A program made the translations under genes and the position numbers. This document shows positions 11,801 through 24,784 of a DNA stretch of 64,000 bases, piece by piece. The notes under the pieces are model-generated. The model saw only the letters and a program-made list of their open reading frames with translations. It had not been told where the DNA came from and ran no database searches. The stretch is taken from NCBI RefSeq assembly GCF_002775205.1, contig NC_036460.1:2486056-2550055 (forward strand). The letters run 5' to 3'. This stretch comes from Xiphophorus maculatus (Eukaryota; Chordata; Actinopteri; Cyprinodontiformes; Poeciliidae). Position 1 is the stretch's first letter; each line of letters starts with the position of its first letter.

Positions 11801-13260
11801 TCAGAAATTAAAAGTAAAATATGAATCAAAAATTAATAATACTGACTGATATGAAACGCTATATAGTGTTGTAGGTTTTTCATCCATAGGAAAGCCTTTG
11901 CAAAAGCTGTCAGTGAGGCTGAGTGAGATGTTTGAGGAGCAACAGCAGAAGGACATTTCCTCAACCTTAAGTCTGCACTTTGTTTGTCACGTGACGATGG
12001 TGGTTTACTTTAACTTTGGCTGTGACTGTGAAATGTCACTTCCCACGGCAGTTAGCGGGGCGCTTTGGGTGGAGACGAAGGCGAGGGAGGGGCAGCTTTA
12101 TAGAGGCAGATACAACACAATATCCCACTGTGGGGTTGTTAAGGTTTATGGTCCGCAGTCTGTTCACAGCAGAACAGAAGGGATGTAACAAATGCTTGAC
12201 TTACAGTATCTATAAACTGATTCTTTAAAAAAAATAATTGTGTTTTCATGCAAAAATAATAATAAGTAAAAAAACGTTTAAAATGTAGCTGCAAAAAATA
12301 GTCTCTCTCATCTTCACAAACATGCACAGAAGCATGGTGACTGAGCCCAGTCTGAGCCTTTCTGGGCCTCTTTGTTGAGCCCAGCATGACAAGAGCGCCA
12401 TTGTCCCAGGGCTCGTCCATATGTCCCCAAACACACAACGGCGAAGCGCTTTGGACAAAACGAGCTCGCAGGATCTGAACTAACTGTCCTCTGAGGCTTA
12501 AGTCCAGCACCAAAGCTCTTCCTCCGCTTCACGTGGCCTTTCTGCTGTCGGGTTTCAACAGATATGAAGCTGCCGCCTCCTCTGCAGTGAACAGCTAATG
12601 ACTGGATTCAGGCCATCTGATAACAAGAGAGGCTTGTGCAGTTTAAATCAATAACAAATGGATCCTCTCCAGTGAAGAAAATGGGAATTTTACAGTCTGC
12701 CAGTCATTAAAACAGTGTAAATATATTTACTTATTGTATAATAAGTATGCAAATAACTATGGCGTTCAGCCAGAAAACTAATAAAGTCAATTTATATTGG
12801 AATAACTGACATGGAGCTTGAAGCTAGATGTGATGCTGCGGCTCAAAACGAAGCCGTTTACTACCCATATAAAAAAACATCCATCTTTATCTCTCCCCTG
12901 GCTGCCCTTTGTCATGGAAGCTGATTCTTTTGGGTCATTTCCATTTCAAACCGCTTTGCGTCTGAATTGGTCGTTAGGTTGCTGTTTCCAAGCCGTTCTC
13001 GCAGCCTGCTCAACCGGTTTATCTCGGCTGAATTTTCTCCTCCACCTTCATTGATTTTTATCTCAGTTCTTTCAAGAAATGCGTATTTTACAGAGACTGA
13101 ATTCATGTGAACATGGAGGGAAAATCAAATGCTAAACTACAACACACAGGTTTTTATGTGGTTTTATATTTTTTATTAAATGTGATCTGAACAAATCAGA
13201 AGCAGAAAATGTATTTTTCTCTGGTTCAACCTATTTAGATCTTGCATCCAGCCATTTAGC
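11800..13260. other. No gene seen; possible conserved non-coding stretch
   Basis: This is the longest low-repeat stretch of the left half. It contains CACGTGAC near 11990 and a mixed-composition block at 12300-12720 (for example CAGGCCATCTGATAACAAGA). Open frames such as 11898-12188 and 12139-12513 overlap on both strands and show no domain. Conservation cannot be judged here. Confidence 0.3.
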
Positions 13261-13263
13261 AAG

Positions 13264-13700
13264 AGTTGGATAGTAACTAGTTAGATTTACTTCAGTAACT
13301 TTATTGGTAAAAAATTACTTTTACTTGAGTAATTTTATTCTGAAGTATTTCTACTCTTCCTTGAGTAAAAGTTCTGGATTTTCTACCCACTGAAAGAAAA
13401 GCAAACATGTTTTAACCTGAAATTCAACAGACACACAGTTTTTGTTAAAGCTTCATCAGTGTTGTATTGAAAGAAACTGATTTGGAAACAATTATTTTTT
13501 ATAAGTTTTGTCATTTTCATCCTTAAAATACCAAAATTTTCACTTAACTTTTTATATTTTGGTCCATCTGATTATTTAATTTTAAAATATTTATCGTTTG
13601 ATCAGTTACTCAGTGCTTGACAAGATGTTTTAGCAAATACTTTTTACTTTTACTTGAGTAAAATATGTTGAAGTAGTGCTACTATTATTTGAGTACAAAT
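13264..13700 (+). mobile_element. Repeat B copy
   Basis: Starts AAGAGTTGGATAGTAACTAG and runs through the same TTTACTTGAGTAA words to TTATTTGAGTACAAAT, where the right terminal end is missing. Confidence 0.65.
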
Positions 13701-14390
13701 AAAGTTTGTATCTTAATTATTTCCCTTCTTATTCTACATACAGTCTTGCTTTGTTACTTAATTTATTCGTGGTTTGTTTTTTAGTTTATTTTTGTATTTT
13801 ACTATTTGTGCAGATGTCTTCTTCTTCTTCTTCTTCTTCTTTCGTACTTTTTTGGCCTTGGAGTGTGAACCAGAATGTCATGCCAAATAAGTGAAATACA
13901 TATGTAAAAAACTCAAAATAAAACAAAAAAATTCATCATCTCCCGCCATAAACGTTTAGTCTGATTGAGGCAGTGAGAGTTTGCATCTTTTTATTCGGTG
14001 TATGTAAACATCTGGCTTCAGCGGTATTTGTTCTGTCGTTAACAGTTCCTCTTTCTGTAATGAACTTTTCAACGTTAAACATTAGTGCTGCTAAAATATG
14101 GAGCAACTCAATCTAGATTTAAGGTGCTGATTTATGGGCTGTATAAAGGGTCAGGAAATATTTGCTGCCCTGATAGGAGCAAAACGTTTTAACGGCTGAA
14201 AAAAAAAGAGAGAAAGGCCATGAAGAATGATGAAGAATGAAGAATATAGAATAAATGTTAATTAAGGCGGGAATTAATGCCAGACTGTTGAATCATTGTC
14301 GTAAATTTGTATTCTGGCTCATCTCAATAAAATTAAATAAAGCTGATAAAGTGAATGATTACAACTGGTCATAAAGAAACAAAACACTGG
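13700..14390. other. No gene seen; short (TTC)n and AT-rich DNA
   Basis: Holds a CTT repeat of about 25 bases near 13818 and otherwise AT-rich sequence without a recognised repeat family. Confidence 0.35.
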
Positions 14391-14394
14391 TTAC

Positions 14395-14770
14395 AAGCCT
14401 GTCACAATAATTCATTTTGCTGGATGATAAATCGTACCAGCAGTTATTGCAATAAACGATAATATTGTTGTTTTGAGCCCATTTTCAACTAATATAATGG
14501 TGATGGCTTAATAATACAAGAACACATTCTCAAAGATCAATAACCTTTAAATTCTAATAAACATTTAACTTTGGAACTGGAAAACATTTTGAAGCTCCAA
14601 AACAAAATTTTATAAACTCTGTAAACAAAATTGACTTCAAAACAAATGAGCTAATTGAGACCAAAACATCAGATTTAAGACTTTTGTCATCCAGTTTCTG
14701 GTACAAAGAGAAAAACTATTATTGATATTGCTTTAATTTATTATGCGATTAATTGATTTATTGCAACTCT
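14395..14770 (+). repeat. Repeat D copy
   Basis: Repeat D starts near GCCTGTCA(C/T)(A/G)A and carries GATAATATTGTTGTTTTGAG, CCATTTTCAA(C/G)TAATA and ATTAATTGATT words. Other copies are at 16062-16290, 16575-16925 and 38425-38790. Non-coding; class unknown. Confidence 0.55.
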
Positions 14771-14799
14771 TTGTGGCTTAAAATCCTCCTGAATCATAT

Positions 14800-15830
14800 T
14801 GAATTTTAAATTTTAAAAATGTGACAAAACATTAAATAAATAGTAATAACTATGATGCCAATGAAGTCCAGAACATTCTTGTCTTACTTTGGTCCTCCAG
14901 CGGACCGTCTTAAATCCTTTCAGTTGACCAGCTGAACTTGACCCCTGACCCCTCCCCACGCATGCAGCCGACGCATTATGGCACTCTTTCATCCGACTCT
15001 CTCTTTTTCTTTCCCTAAGAAGGAATCCCTGACTTCCTCTGTTCGCCTCAGTCTCACGGAGAACAGGAACAGCTGCTCCTGCTTCCTACAACGACATTAT
15101 CTCCAAAGAAAGACGTGTGTGTGCGCGTGGGTGCGTGCGTGGTGTGTGTGTGTGTGTGTGGGTGTGTGTGTGTGTGTGTGTTTGGGGGCTGGGGAATGAG
15201 TGTTCTGCCACTGGATTATGTTTTCACAAAGGACTGGACCTCCCGCTGCTGTAAATTTCCCGCCAGTCCGTTTCCTGTTTTCTGGAATCTGGCAACATGT
15301 CGCACACTAATTCACACATGTTCGGCCCCAGCTGCTCACTGTGATGCAACTGAACATTACACCCTATTTATGCAAAATAAAGACTCCCTTTCATCAAACA
15401 TAATCCGTATATAACATTATCACATCTTTTGGAAATCGCCTTAGAAGTCTGCAGCGTCCTATTCGTCCCATGACAATGATAAAAAGATTATTTTTCACAG
15501 TAATGCCAAATGGCTGTTCTTTATACTCACCACATGCTCAACATGTGGCTTAGCTTCTGCTAATTTCCAATACGACTGAGTGAAGGATGTGTATAATCAT
15601 AAAGCTATCAGATTAAAGCCATGATTTAATGCACAGTCGTCTATTTCTAGGCTGAGTTGTTATTATTTCTTTAAGTTTTTATTGAAAATTACTGACTACA
15701 TACAGTTTGTCCATTAATTATGGCAAAAATTTGTTTCTGTTGGATGATAAGGACTTAAATTGAGTCGGATGTGGACAAACAAGAAAATATGGATATTTAT
15801 GCAATTGTTTTCAAAGACTAGGTTACATTT
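14800..15830. other. No gene seen; (GT)n microsatellite near 15115-15182
   Basis: Unique-looking DNA around an interrupted GTGTGT run. Frames through the run give only Cys/Val repeats. Confidence 0.4.
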
Positions 15831-16030
15831 TATGCAACTTTTATGTCACTGATGTGAGACATGCATCATATTTTTGCACCAGAAGAAGCCAAACATGGTA
15901 AATCTGGATGTAAACAATGGTTGAAAACTACAAACATCTCTAGGCTCGGTTAGAGATGTTTGTATAACATAACCACCTCTGTCAACCTCTGTATCAACTT
16001 CTGTCGATACAGTCATCGACAGAAGTTGCA
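15830..16030 (+). repeat. Repeat H copy with two hairpins
   Basis: The word TGATGTGAGACATGCATCAT and GCACCAGAAGAAGCC recur at about 34790-34870, so this is a dispersed element. It is followed by two perfect hairpins: 15930-15963 (12-bp arms ACAAACATCTCT) and 15996-16027 (13-bp arms AACTTCTGTCGAT). Confidence 0.5.
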
Positions 16031-16061
16031 GTCAATGCTCCACAAAAGGCCGTTGCTATTA

Positions 16062-16925
16062 GTTAGGCCTGTCATGAAAAGAAATTCACTGGATAAAATG
16101 TCCCAGAAATTATAGCAATAAATGATAATATTGTTGTCTTGAGACCATTTTCAAGTAATAGTAAAAATTGGATAATAATGCAAGAATACATTCTGAAAGA
16201 TGAATAAACTTTAAGTTCTAATGAACATTTAACACTGGAAGTGGAAGACATTTTAAATATCAAAATAAATAAACAAAACAAATCAGCTTCCTTCGTCTTG
16301 TTATGAACTTGTGACGATATGGTAAGCTACCATATCGCCGTCTGTGGATCTGAAATATGGCGGCGGCCATTATTCCTTCTGAAAACAATGCGTTGAGTGA
16401 CACTGTTCTTCTACTTATGCAGGTCGCTTTAAGATTGTAAACCGTCCACACAGAAATCGGTTTAATTAATAGTATGAACGACCATTCAATTTATCATCCA
16501 CTAAATTTGTAATTGTGACAAAATATGCAAAATAAAGCATATTAATGCACTGAATATTAAGTTAGAAGCATTTGCTTGCCTGTCGTGGCAACAAATTTTG
16601 CTAAACAATAAATTGTCCCAGAAATTATCACAATAAATGACAATATTGTTTTTTTAAAAACCATTTTCAAGTAATATAATGGTAATGTTATAATACACTC
16701 TCAGAACTAAACTTTAATTTTGCAAAGAACAATAAACTCTCAAACTGGAAGATATTTTCAATATCCAAAATAAAATGCGACAAAGAAAATAATAAATAAA
16801 AAGGAAATAAAACCCATACACAATCAAAACCATAAATAAAATGTATTATGAAGTCTTTGTAAACAACATTGCCTTCAAAAACCATTCATTTAATTTGATT
16901 AATTGCTTATTGTGGCAGGTGGTAT
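16062..16925 (+). repeat. Two repeat D copies
   Basis: Copies at about 16062-16290 and 16575-16925, both starting near GCCTGTC(A/G)TG and carrying AAATTAT(A/C)(G/A)CAATAAATGA. The DNA between them (16290-16570) is unassigned. Confidence 0.55.
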
Positions 16926-16929
16926 TGCT

Positions 16930-18080
16930 ATACTGAACACATCTTTACTTTCTGCATTGAATCACAAATCACAACACATTACACTTAGTCGCAGATTACA
17001 AATAAAACTTCATAAACGTGACTAAAAATAGCGACTGGACCAAATCTTGATGCAGGATCTGCAAACATGTGCACCAAACGTTGGTGCAGCACATTCTGAT
17101 GAAGGTGTGCAGACCGACAAATGTCTGAGAGGACAAATGTCGTCCTCTCTGACGCACACACACGCAAACCTTCAATGCCAAACTGTCAACTGCCACAACT
17201 GCTGGCTGTTAGGTACGGCGAATGTGTGAGGGAGACAAACTGGAACTTGTTGGCTGCAGACAGTCTCGGCCCTTTGTTGCAGCATGAAGTAACAGAGCGG
17301 AGGTGTAGCGCGGTGCTAAACCAGAACCGTCCCGTCAGCAGCTGCTGCCGTGTTATTTTAATGGGCCACTGATGGATGTTTGCGCCTTGCCTTCAGCTGC
17401 AGCCCTTTATCAGTAACTTAATCCGAGGTTTTAAAGTTTTTGACGTCCGAGAAACAACATCATACTCTGCGGCTCACATGACAGCATTTACGAGGAAAAT
17501 ATTCTTTAATGGAACCAGAAAAAAAGCATTCAATGTCTGCAGCTATGAAATCTTCAAAACTGCACTGTGTCCTTGGGTATTTGCTCAATTTTCAGGAATA
17601 GAATCAAGCTGTGTGTTTCCAATCATCTGTGTAAAATGCATGCATCTGTTACAGCACAACACTGTCACTTTAGTTTTGATACTTGGAAATGTGGAAGTTC
17701 CCTCTGTCTGACTTTCCCTGCAGCAGAAGTGATTTAATTTGATTTGGGAAAATATAATTTACATGCCAAACATATTGTAGAGTAAATGTCTTACAAACAG
17801 ATTATGATCCATGAGGATTTTCTAAATCAGATTCCTGAAAAGAACCCTAGTGGTGCCAGAACAGATACTTGGAAACAGAGTAAATCTGGTACAATCCTGC
17901 AATTTTCAGATGCATTTCTTCTCCAACACAACTGAATCGAACAAACTTGCTCCAATTTATTTTGAATGTTGAGTTCAATCCATTTGATTCATTTTAATCT
18001 CTAAGACTGTACAGCAAATATACTCCAACTTAACTGAGTGAGTTATCTTAAAAATGCTTTGAATACTTTAGAAAACTTCA
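16930..18080. other. No gene seen
   Basis: Mixed composition to about 17400 and AT-rich after. Frames at 17121-17372 and 17376-17711 show no domain, start context or splice partner. Confidence 0.35.
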
Positions 18081-18084
18081 GATT

Positions 18085-19280
18085 TTGAACAGTGTGTTCA
18101 ATTAGGGACCAAAACTGCAACATTTGCTACATTTTCAGCTGCTGCCATTCTCTTTTTCACTGCACTGTCAAAGGAACCAAACCCTTTGAAAAACAAGTTC
18201 CCCTCCTCACCTGTGGTGGTGCTACACCAAGAACCACTGAAGAACACAACATGAACTCAACGTGAGGCCATCGGTCTCAACATGAACTCAGTGTCCTCTG
18301 TCTGAAGAAGACACTGAGTTCAACTTTCTTGTTTGCAAAATGTTAACAAAAATATAGCATCAGATTTTAGCAGTTGTAGGATTTGTCTTTTTTCTTTGGT
18401 AAAGACAACAAGCCATTTCTCCTGCTAGCGTTAGCATTTGTTTTGGTTGTATTTATCCAGAATGCCTTGACACTTTCTGCTGCATTGTGTTCTTCGGACC
18501 ACTTAGTGTTCACATATGCATTCAAACTGCACCAGAGTTCACTTCAACCGAACCAATACAAAGGTTTGTAGGCAGACCACAGTTCACTTTTTTGAGCCGC
18601 ATCAGATTTCAGTTGTGCGTTCACACCTCCCCAAACAGACCAGACTTTCTAGACAAATGGAGACCAAGACAGCAACTCTTATCACAAACGGTTTGTGGTT
18701 GTTTCTGCAGGACAATAACAGACATCTTTCTGCCTATGCGTGGTTTATCACGACTCTGCTCTAGTTCTGTCTCCACTGAAAAAACATCGATCGGAGCATC
18801 ATAAAAGGAGGAGAATGGGAAGCTCTAATTTTAGGGTAAATTCACACCAGCTCTATTTAGTCCACTTTAATTGAACTCTGGTTCCTTTGGCTGCAAACCT
18901 CGATCTCAGTTTGGGTGAAGTGAACTCTGCTGCGGTTCAAATGCATATGTAAACGCCAAGAGGACCAAAGACCGCTCCAAAAGCAGGAAGTGGATTATAG
19001 AGCATAGCGTTCAACCAAAACAAATCTTTAAGTGTAGCGCTAGCAGGAGAAATGGCTTTTACCAAAGACAAAAGAGAAATCCTACAACTGGTGAAATGTG
19101 AGATTTGCTTACATTTTGTGAAGAATGAGTTATCGTCTTCTTCAGTTATTTGTGTTGTTTCCTTCAGTGGTTCTTAGTGCAGCACCACCACAAGCGAGGA
19201 GGGGAACAAGTTTTTCAAATGGGTTGATTTGTTTGACACAGAGAAGTGTGAAAGTGTTACAAATCCAGCAATCTAACCGA
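18085..19280. mobile_element. Two repeat C copies, head to head
   Basis: An inverted copy (about 18085-18825: CCCCTCCTCACCTGTGG, then ATCCAGAATGCC, then GAGTTCACTT) is followed directly by a plus copy (about 18833-19280) starting TTAGGGTAAATTCACACCAG. The two together form a large inverted repeat. Confidence 0.65.
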
Positions 19281-20090
19281 GCCTAGAGATTATCTTAGAT
19301 TAAGCTATACTAAAGCTGATCATTTCAGTTATTTTTAACAAAGTTTTAAACAACATAAATTCAACATTAGCAAAAAATCTAAAATGTTTCCATCTAAAAA
19401 TTAAATGCTGGTTTCTTAAACCTCTGCTTCTCAAAGCTCTTTGGATTCTTTCAGTTCTCTCTTGCAGGGTGTTACACAGCATTTGGTCTGGCATTATAGG
19501 AATGCTGGGCATCAATGAGAATAATATGGAGGTCAGGGGGTTAAAAGTTCTCTCTTTTATATTTTTAAACACAGCTTCATTGTCCAGTCGTCCATTCAGC
19601 TGCCATGATGCTATTCAGAGTCACTGCACCCTGTTTAAAAATCCAGCTTGGTCCCTCCCAGTGAGGATCATGGGAATATTTAACATTTGGGGACTGCAGC
19701 GAATAACCACTGACATATGAGTCACACAGCACTGGATAAAACCATTGACTTGTACTGGAAATGAATGGGAGTGGATACTGGAAGTCAGTGACTAAATGTA
19801 AGCTGCTTGGTTACCTTTGGAAAAACTTTTCAACCAATTTTAATAATAAACTGTACTTGACTGCATTGTTTGACAGCTAAACATTAGCAGTGCATGAAAG
19901 ATTAATTTACGTTCCCAGGCAGGAGGCGGCCATTTTCCCTCTAGGGAATTCTTGGATGTGGCTGGAAAACCTCCAAAGAAAAACAGAGGACACAGCACAG
20001 CAATCCTTATCAGTTCAGTTTCAGACAAATCGCCTCCATGATCAAACCCAACGTAAATGATTGGAAGAAAATTGTATTAATGATCTAAAC
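19280..20090. other. No gene seen
   Basis: AT-rich DNA without an assigned repeat. Frames at 19300-19572 and 19469-19720 overlap on opposite strands and are not supported. Confidence 0.35.
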
Positions 20091-20830
20091 CTCTATGATA
20101 TCGTATTCTCGATAGACGTGAAGGGGGAAATTTCTGCCAAAAAATCTCAGGAAGTTTCCAGAAAAACGAGGAGTTTGAAAAGTTGACTTAAAAATTCTGA
20201 TCTTTTTGGTTATACTCAATTTCATGTTTTTTCTAGAAAAAAACATTAAAATGTCTGAGTTTGAACTACCGCAAATTTGCTAGAAAAAATGTAAGATTAA
20301 TCTCATAAATTTTCTAGAAAAAAAATGAGCATTTCTGAGTTTTAAATGTGGAAAATTTTGAATACAGAAAATTTTAAAAAGTGGAACATTTTAAACTTTT
20401 GAAACTCAGAAATTCATAAGTTTTTTCCAAGAACATTCCAGAAATTAGTTTAAAAATGTACAAGTTTCCTCTACCAAACAAATTTGCAACTTTTGAATCT
20501 TACAAGTTTTTTTTTCCTAGAGAATTCCTGAGATTAATCATAACATTTCTGAGTTTGAGGAAGGATATTTACTCATGTCTTTTTTCTGTCTAAAATTATA
20601 CTAATGATCAACAAACTGTGTAGTAGGGCCACTGCAGATAGAAAAAAGGGGCAGATTTCCACCAAAGAAATCTCAAAAATCTTCTAGAAAAAAAGATATT
20701 TCTGAGTTTGAAAAATCAAAAATGAAGTAGGAAAAAAATCTGAACTTTTCCAGTTTCCATGCAGAAATTTACTCCTCTTTTTATCTATTTACAATGGCCT
20801 TATTATGCCGTCATGAAACCTCTATAAGAT
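20090..20830. repeat. Repeat E block
   Basis: Repeat E is built of reiterated words such as AAATTTCTGAGTTTGAAAA, TTTTCTAGAAAAAA and AAATCTCAGAAATTTT. It is bounded by sequence like CTCCTCTTTTTATCTATTTAC...ATTATGCCGTCATGAA. Two units join near 20625. Related blocks sit in two introns of the Rab1-like gene (about 32845-33235 and 33585-34260). Confidence 0.55.
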
Positions 20831-20839
20831 AAAGTTTAA

Positions 20840-21265
20840 TTTACATTTTTCACCAGAAATCGGGCCACTTTAAGTCCTCTCTCTGTAGTAAATGCAATGT
20901 AACAACAACTCGGACACAAACTACACTGGGTCTAAATACAAAAACCAGTCAACGTACGTTAGCCGTTTCCCGGCTACATGCGTCTCCTGTCGGCAGATCT
21001 CCAGACCAAACACACGCTAACACAATTACTCCTGGAGGAGAAACATGACTAACAGAGGTAGTAGTGTGTTTTGGTGTATCTGTGGCAGACTTTAAAACAA
21101 ACACGAAAACACAAGCCACATTGTGTGCACAGAACATGGTTAGCATTAGAGCTAACAGAGCTAACCGTGTAGCCCCCCCGGGGTCGATAAGCAACTGAGG
21201 CGCTTTGACCGCATCCTTTGGCTCACATTGATAATCCGAGTAACGGGTGTCACAAGGCTTACTCT

Positions 21266-21299
<34 letters not shown>

Positions 21300-21690
21300 T
21301 TGGCTGTGTGGTAATGTTTGAGCGAAGAAGGGTTAACGAACACAGCTGCCGTCAGTTGGAGTGTACAGCCGGAAGTGTGGATGTGGTTTACAGTTGACTG
21401 TATCTGTGTTTGTGTGTTCCTGTATGGGAACATGAAAACTTAGCAGAGAACTTCACAAATTTAGGATATTTTTATTTTTTTTTAAAGGTGGCATTTAATG
21501 CCTGCAGCTACTTGGGGATTTGTTTGTTTGAATATATTTGGAGACAAAAGTTCTTGTTTTGATAATGATCAATAAGTAATATGGGAAAAAAATATGGGAA
21601 TATTTGAGAATTGTAATTCAGTCAATAGTCAACTATGATACTCGTCTATTCTTATTGGTGATAAATTCCCAAAAAGCAGCAAGTAATTGG
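20840..21690. other. No gene seen; (TG)n microsatellite near 21267-21298
   Basis: Unassigned DNA with a pure TG run of about 30 bases. Frames crossing the run are shadows. Confidence 0.4.
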
Positions 21691-22770
21691 AAAAAGATTC
21701 TGAATTGTTTAGGTTACTTAAAATACAAAAAAAGTCTGGCCAAATCTTGGTTGCATTCTGCGCAAATACAACCGAAACAAATGTGAGTCTGTCGCTCCCA
21801 GGAGAGATAACTCGTTTTATTTTACCAAAGTCAAAAAAGAAATGATACAACTGCTAAAATCTGACGCCACTGCTTACATTTAGTTAAGAAGGAAGCTGCA
21901 ATTAGTGTCTTCTTAAGAGATTTTTGTGTCGTTTTCTTTCGTTTTTTGTAGTGCAGCGCCACCACAGGCGAGGAGAGGAACAGGTTTGACAATTAGTCTG
22001 GTTTGTTTGATACAGCGCAGTGTGAAAGCGAAACACAGCAGCTGCAAATGTAGCAAATCTTGCAATTTCGGTCCCCAACTGAATAAAGTCTAGCGGACTG
22101 TCGGGTGTGAAAACACCCCTGATGTAAATGCTTCTAAAATTCAGCTCTAACTTATTTCCAAAGCGTTTTGTTTGGAAGTTTTCGGGACCAAAATTGCTAC
22201 ATTTATTACGTTCTCAGCTGCTGCGGTTCACTTTCACTCTGCATTGTCAAACAAACCAAACGTTTTGAAAAACCTGTTCCCCTCCTCACCTGTGGGGGCG
22301 CTGCACCAAGAACGTCTGAAGGGAACATCATGAAAATGTGTGAAGAAGACTCTGAGGCCTACTTTCTTCTTCATGAAATGTAAACAAAAATAGAGTGGCA
22401 CCAGATTTTAGCAATTGTAGGATTTCTCTGTCTTTGGCCCACAGACAGTTTCTACTATTAGCGCTATGCTAGCATATTTGTTTTGGTTGTATTTACCCAG
22501 AATGACTTGCGCTGTAGTCCACTTCCTGCTTTTGAAGTGATCTCCGGTCCCTTTGATGTTCACACGTTCAGAGTTCACTTCAAACAAACCAAACCATGCG
22601 AACCAAAGGGTTGGAGGTGGACCAGGGTTCACTTTTTTGGTCCACATCAGAATTCAGTTGCACATTCACACCTCACCAAACAAACCAGACTTTGTAGACA
22701 AACGAACTTCAGTAGGATTAAAGCGAACTAAACAGGTCTGGTATAAATGTACTCTATTGCCTTTGATTCT
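21690..22770. mobile_element. Two repeat C copies, inverted pair
   Basis: A plus-oriented partial copy (about 21690-22122, ending CGGGTGTGAAAACACCC) is followed by an inverted copy (about 22160-22765, ending GGTCTGGTATAAATG). Same family words as at 9928. Confidence 0.65.
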
Positions 22771-22917
22771 TCAGGTGTGGCTCTGAGTTTTAGCACTTTT
22801 AGAAAACACCACCTTACATGGCAGAACAGTGACAGCAGCGTTACATCGTTTGTGACAAGAGTATCGCATGTTAGTAGCTAAAAGGCTGACTGCAAAATTA
22901 TAGATTTATTATGTGCA

Positions 22918-23250
22918 GAGGTGGGTACTCCACTCCAGATTTGTACTCAATAGTAGCACTACTTCAATCAGACAGACCAAAATATAAAGTTAAATAGAAA
23001 TTTTTGGTATTTTAAGGACCAAAATGACAATAATTCACATGGCAAAAAAAAATAACAATGTCAAGCAAAATAAAATGTTTCCAAATCAGTTTTCTTTAAT
23101 AAAAAAATCTCATAAAACTTTAACAAAAACTGCAGGTGTGTGTCTGTGTTTGGTGAATTTTTGGTTAAAACATGTTTATTTTTCATTCAGTGGGTGCAAT
23201 ATACAGAAATTTAACTCAAGTAAGAGTAGCAATACAGCATAATAAAAATG
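22918..23250 (-). mobile_element. Repeat B copy, inverted and truncated
   Basis: Starts GCAGAGGTGGGTACTCCAC (the terminal repeat) and ends near AACTCAAGTAAGAGTAGC, where the distal arm is lost. Confidence 0.65.
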
Positions 23251-24105
23251 ACTGCACCTGCGTTTCATTTCTTTTAAATACACAAATAAACTCTGGAGTT
23301 TTGACACAAATTCTTCCCTCCACCTCCAGAACAGAAATATTTTCAGTGTTGTGATGGTGTCAACTTTCTTTCAGGTTTATTCAGAGAATATCGTTATTTT
23401 CCCCCCCAAAAGAAAACATGACGACAGCTGATTCTTGCTCCGTTCTGCAGGATTAGAAACATGGAGGGGGAAAAAAACTCTGCGAGTCACAACAAGCAGG
23501 TGCAGGAGTGTACAGTCCAGCTTGGTGCTGTTGTCTGTGGGTGGGTGTGTTCAGCGTGTTCAGAGCGTGCTCGCATTGTGTATCCATTCTCTCCTGCTGT
23601 AGCTGTAGAGTGGGTCTTTTTATGCGAGTGTCATGTTCCTTCCTGTCTGTGAAGTGAGCGCGTGAAAGGAGGGCAGATATGGAGACCGACAGAAAGGAAC
23701 TGCCTCTTATGTAAAAAGCGCACACAGTTCTCAAATACCTCTGGCTGGCATGGACAGCTGGTCGGTTGGCGGGAAAACGCTAAGGACCAGCTGTCAATGA
23801 GACGAGAGGCAGAAGGGCGCGAAAATGGGGTGCTCACACTCATCAAGACGGGGAACGACACAATAAAAGGGATACAAATCCACTGACATAAACATACAAA
23901 GAGGCAGGAAACAAGGAAGAAGCATAAAAATAAAATATAGAGGTGTAAAAAAGGAAACAACATCCATTTCAGGATATTTTTTAAATGAAAGCAAGAAATC
24001 CTAACAGAAGCAGTAGTAACCATTGTGGGCCACTAGGTAGCGATAATGTTGACATTAACTTTCTGAACATAATTAGTAGTGATATTTTTAAGCAAAACAA
24101 AAGGT
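23250..24105. other. No gene seen; unassigned DNA
   Basis: A mixed-composition block at 23430-23870 has frames on both strands (23453-23734, 23662-23886), none recognisable. It could be a non-coding transcript or regulatory DNA; the sequence alone does not show it. Confidence 0.3.
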
Positions 24106-24106
24106 T

Positions 24107-24711
24107 CACTGCAATAAGACAACCTCTTACCAAGTATTTTTAGTTTCCAGTGCAAATATCTTAGTAGACTTGAAATAAGACAAAACTAATTTACAAGTAA
24201 CTTTTCAGCAAGATATGTTGTTTTAAGTCAATGATTGATAAGATAAGATTTATTGTCATTGTCATCAACAGATTACAATGAGATTGAGATTTGCTTGACT
24301 CGAGTTAAGATGCAGGTTATGTGTATATACATAATATACAAAGATAAAGAAATAAATAGTACTTGCTTAATATTGAAGAAAAAGTTCTAGTTTGACTGGT
24401 AGTTTCACATCAACTGGCACTCTGCCGTTACCTAGCAACCCCCGCCAAGCCAAGCCCATTGCCTAGCAACCCAGTTCTAGTTCCACTGGCAGATTATGTC
24501 ATTTATAACATGAGAAAGATGTGTTGTTATAAGTGAAATAGTCTGCCAGTGGAACTAGTCCTTTTTCATCAATATTAAGGAATGATTTACTTAACACACG
24601 CTCCTATATCTTGCTGACAAGTTAGTTTTATCTTATTTTAAGTGTATTAAGATATCTGCACTAAAAACTAGACAAAAGTACTTGGACAGATTTTGTGTTT
24701 TTGAAGTGTTA
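24107..24711. mobile_element. Repeat A copy with a nested AGATA-tailed retroelement
   Basis: The left arm starts TTCACTGCAATAAGACAACC and reaches TTAAGTCAATGATT. There a retroelement tail (GATAAGATAAGATTTATTG, about 24236-24360) interrupts it. Repeat A then resumes with TTAATATTGAAGAAAAAGTT and closes with TTTTGTGTTTTTGAAGTG. The centre also carries GTTACCTAGCAACCC and TTGCCTAGCAACCC, an internal segment shared with the copy at 57716. Confidence 0.7.
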
Positions 24712-24784
24712 AATATTATGTCTTAACCTTAAAGCTCATGGTTGAAGGTTAATGGTGGATAGTGTTAAGGAGAAAAGTTATCAT

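Noticed and set aside
23430-23890. Protein gene with frames on both strands
   Set aside because: Frames on opposite strands overlap without a recognised domain or consistent splice sites.
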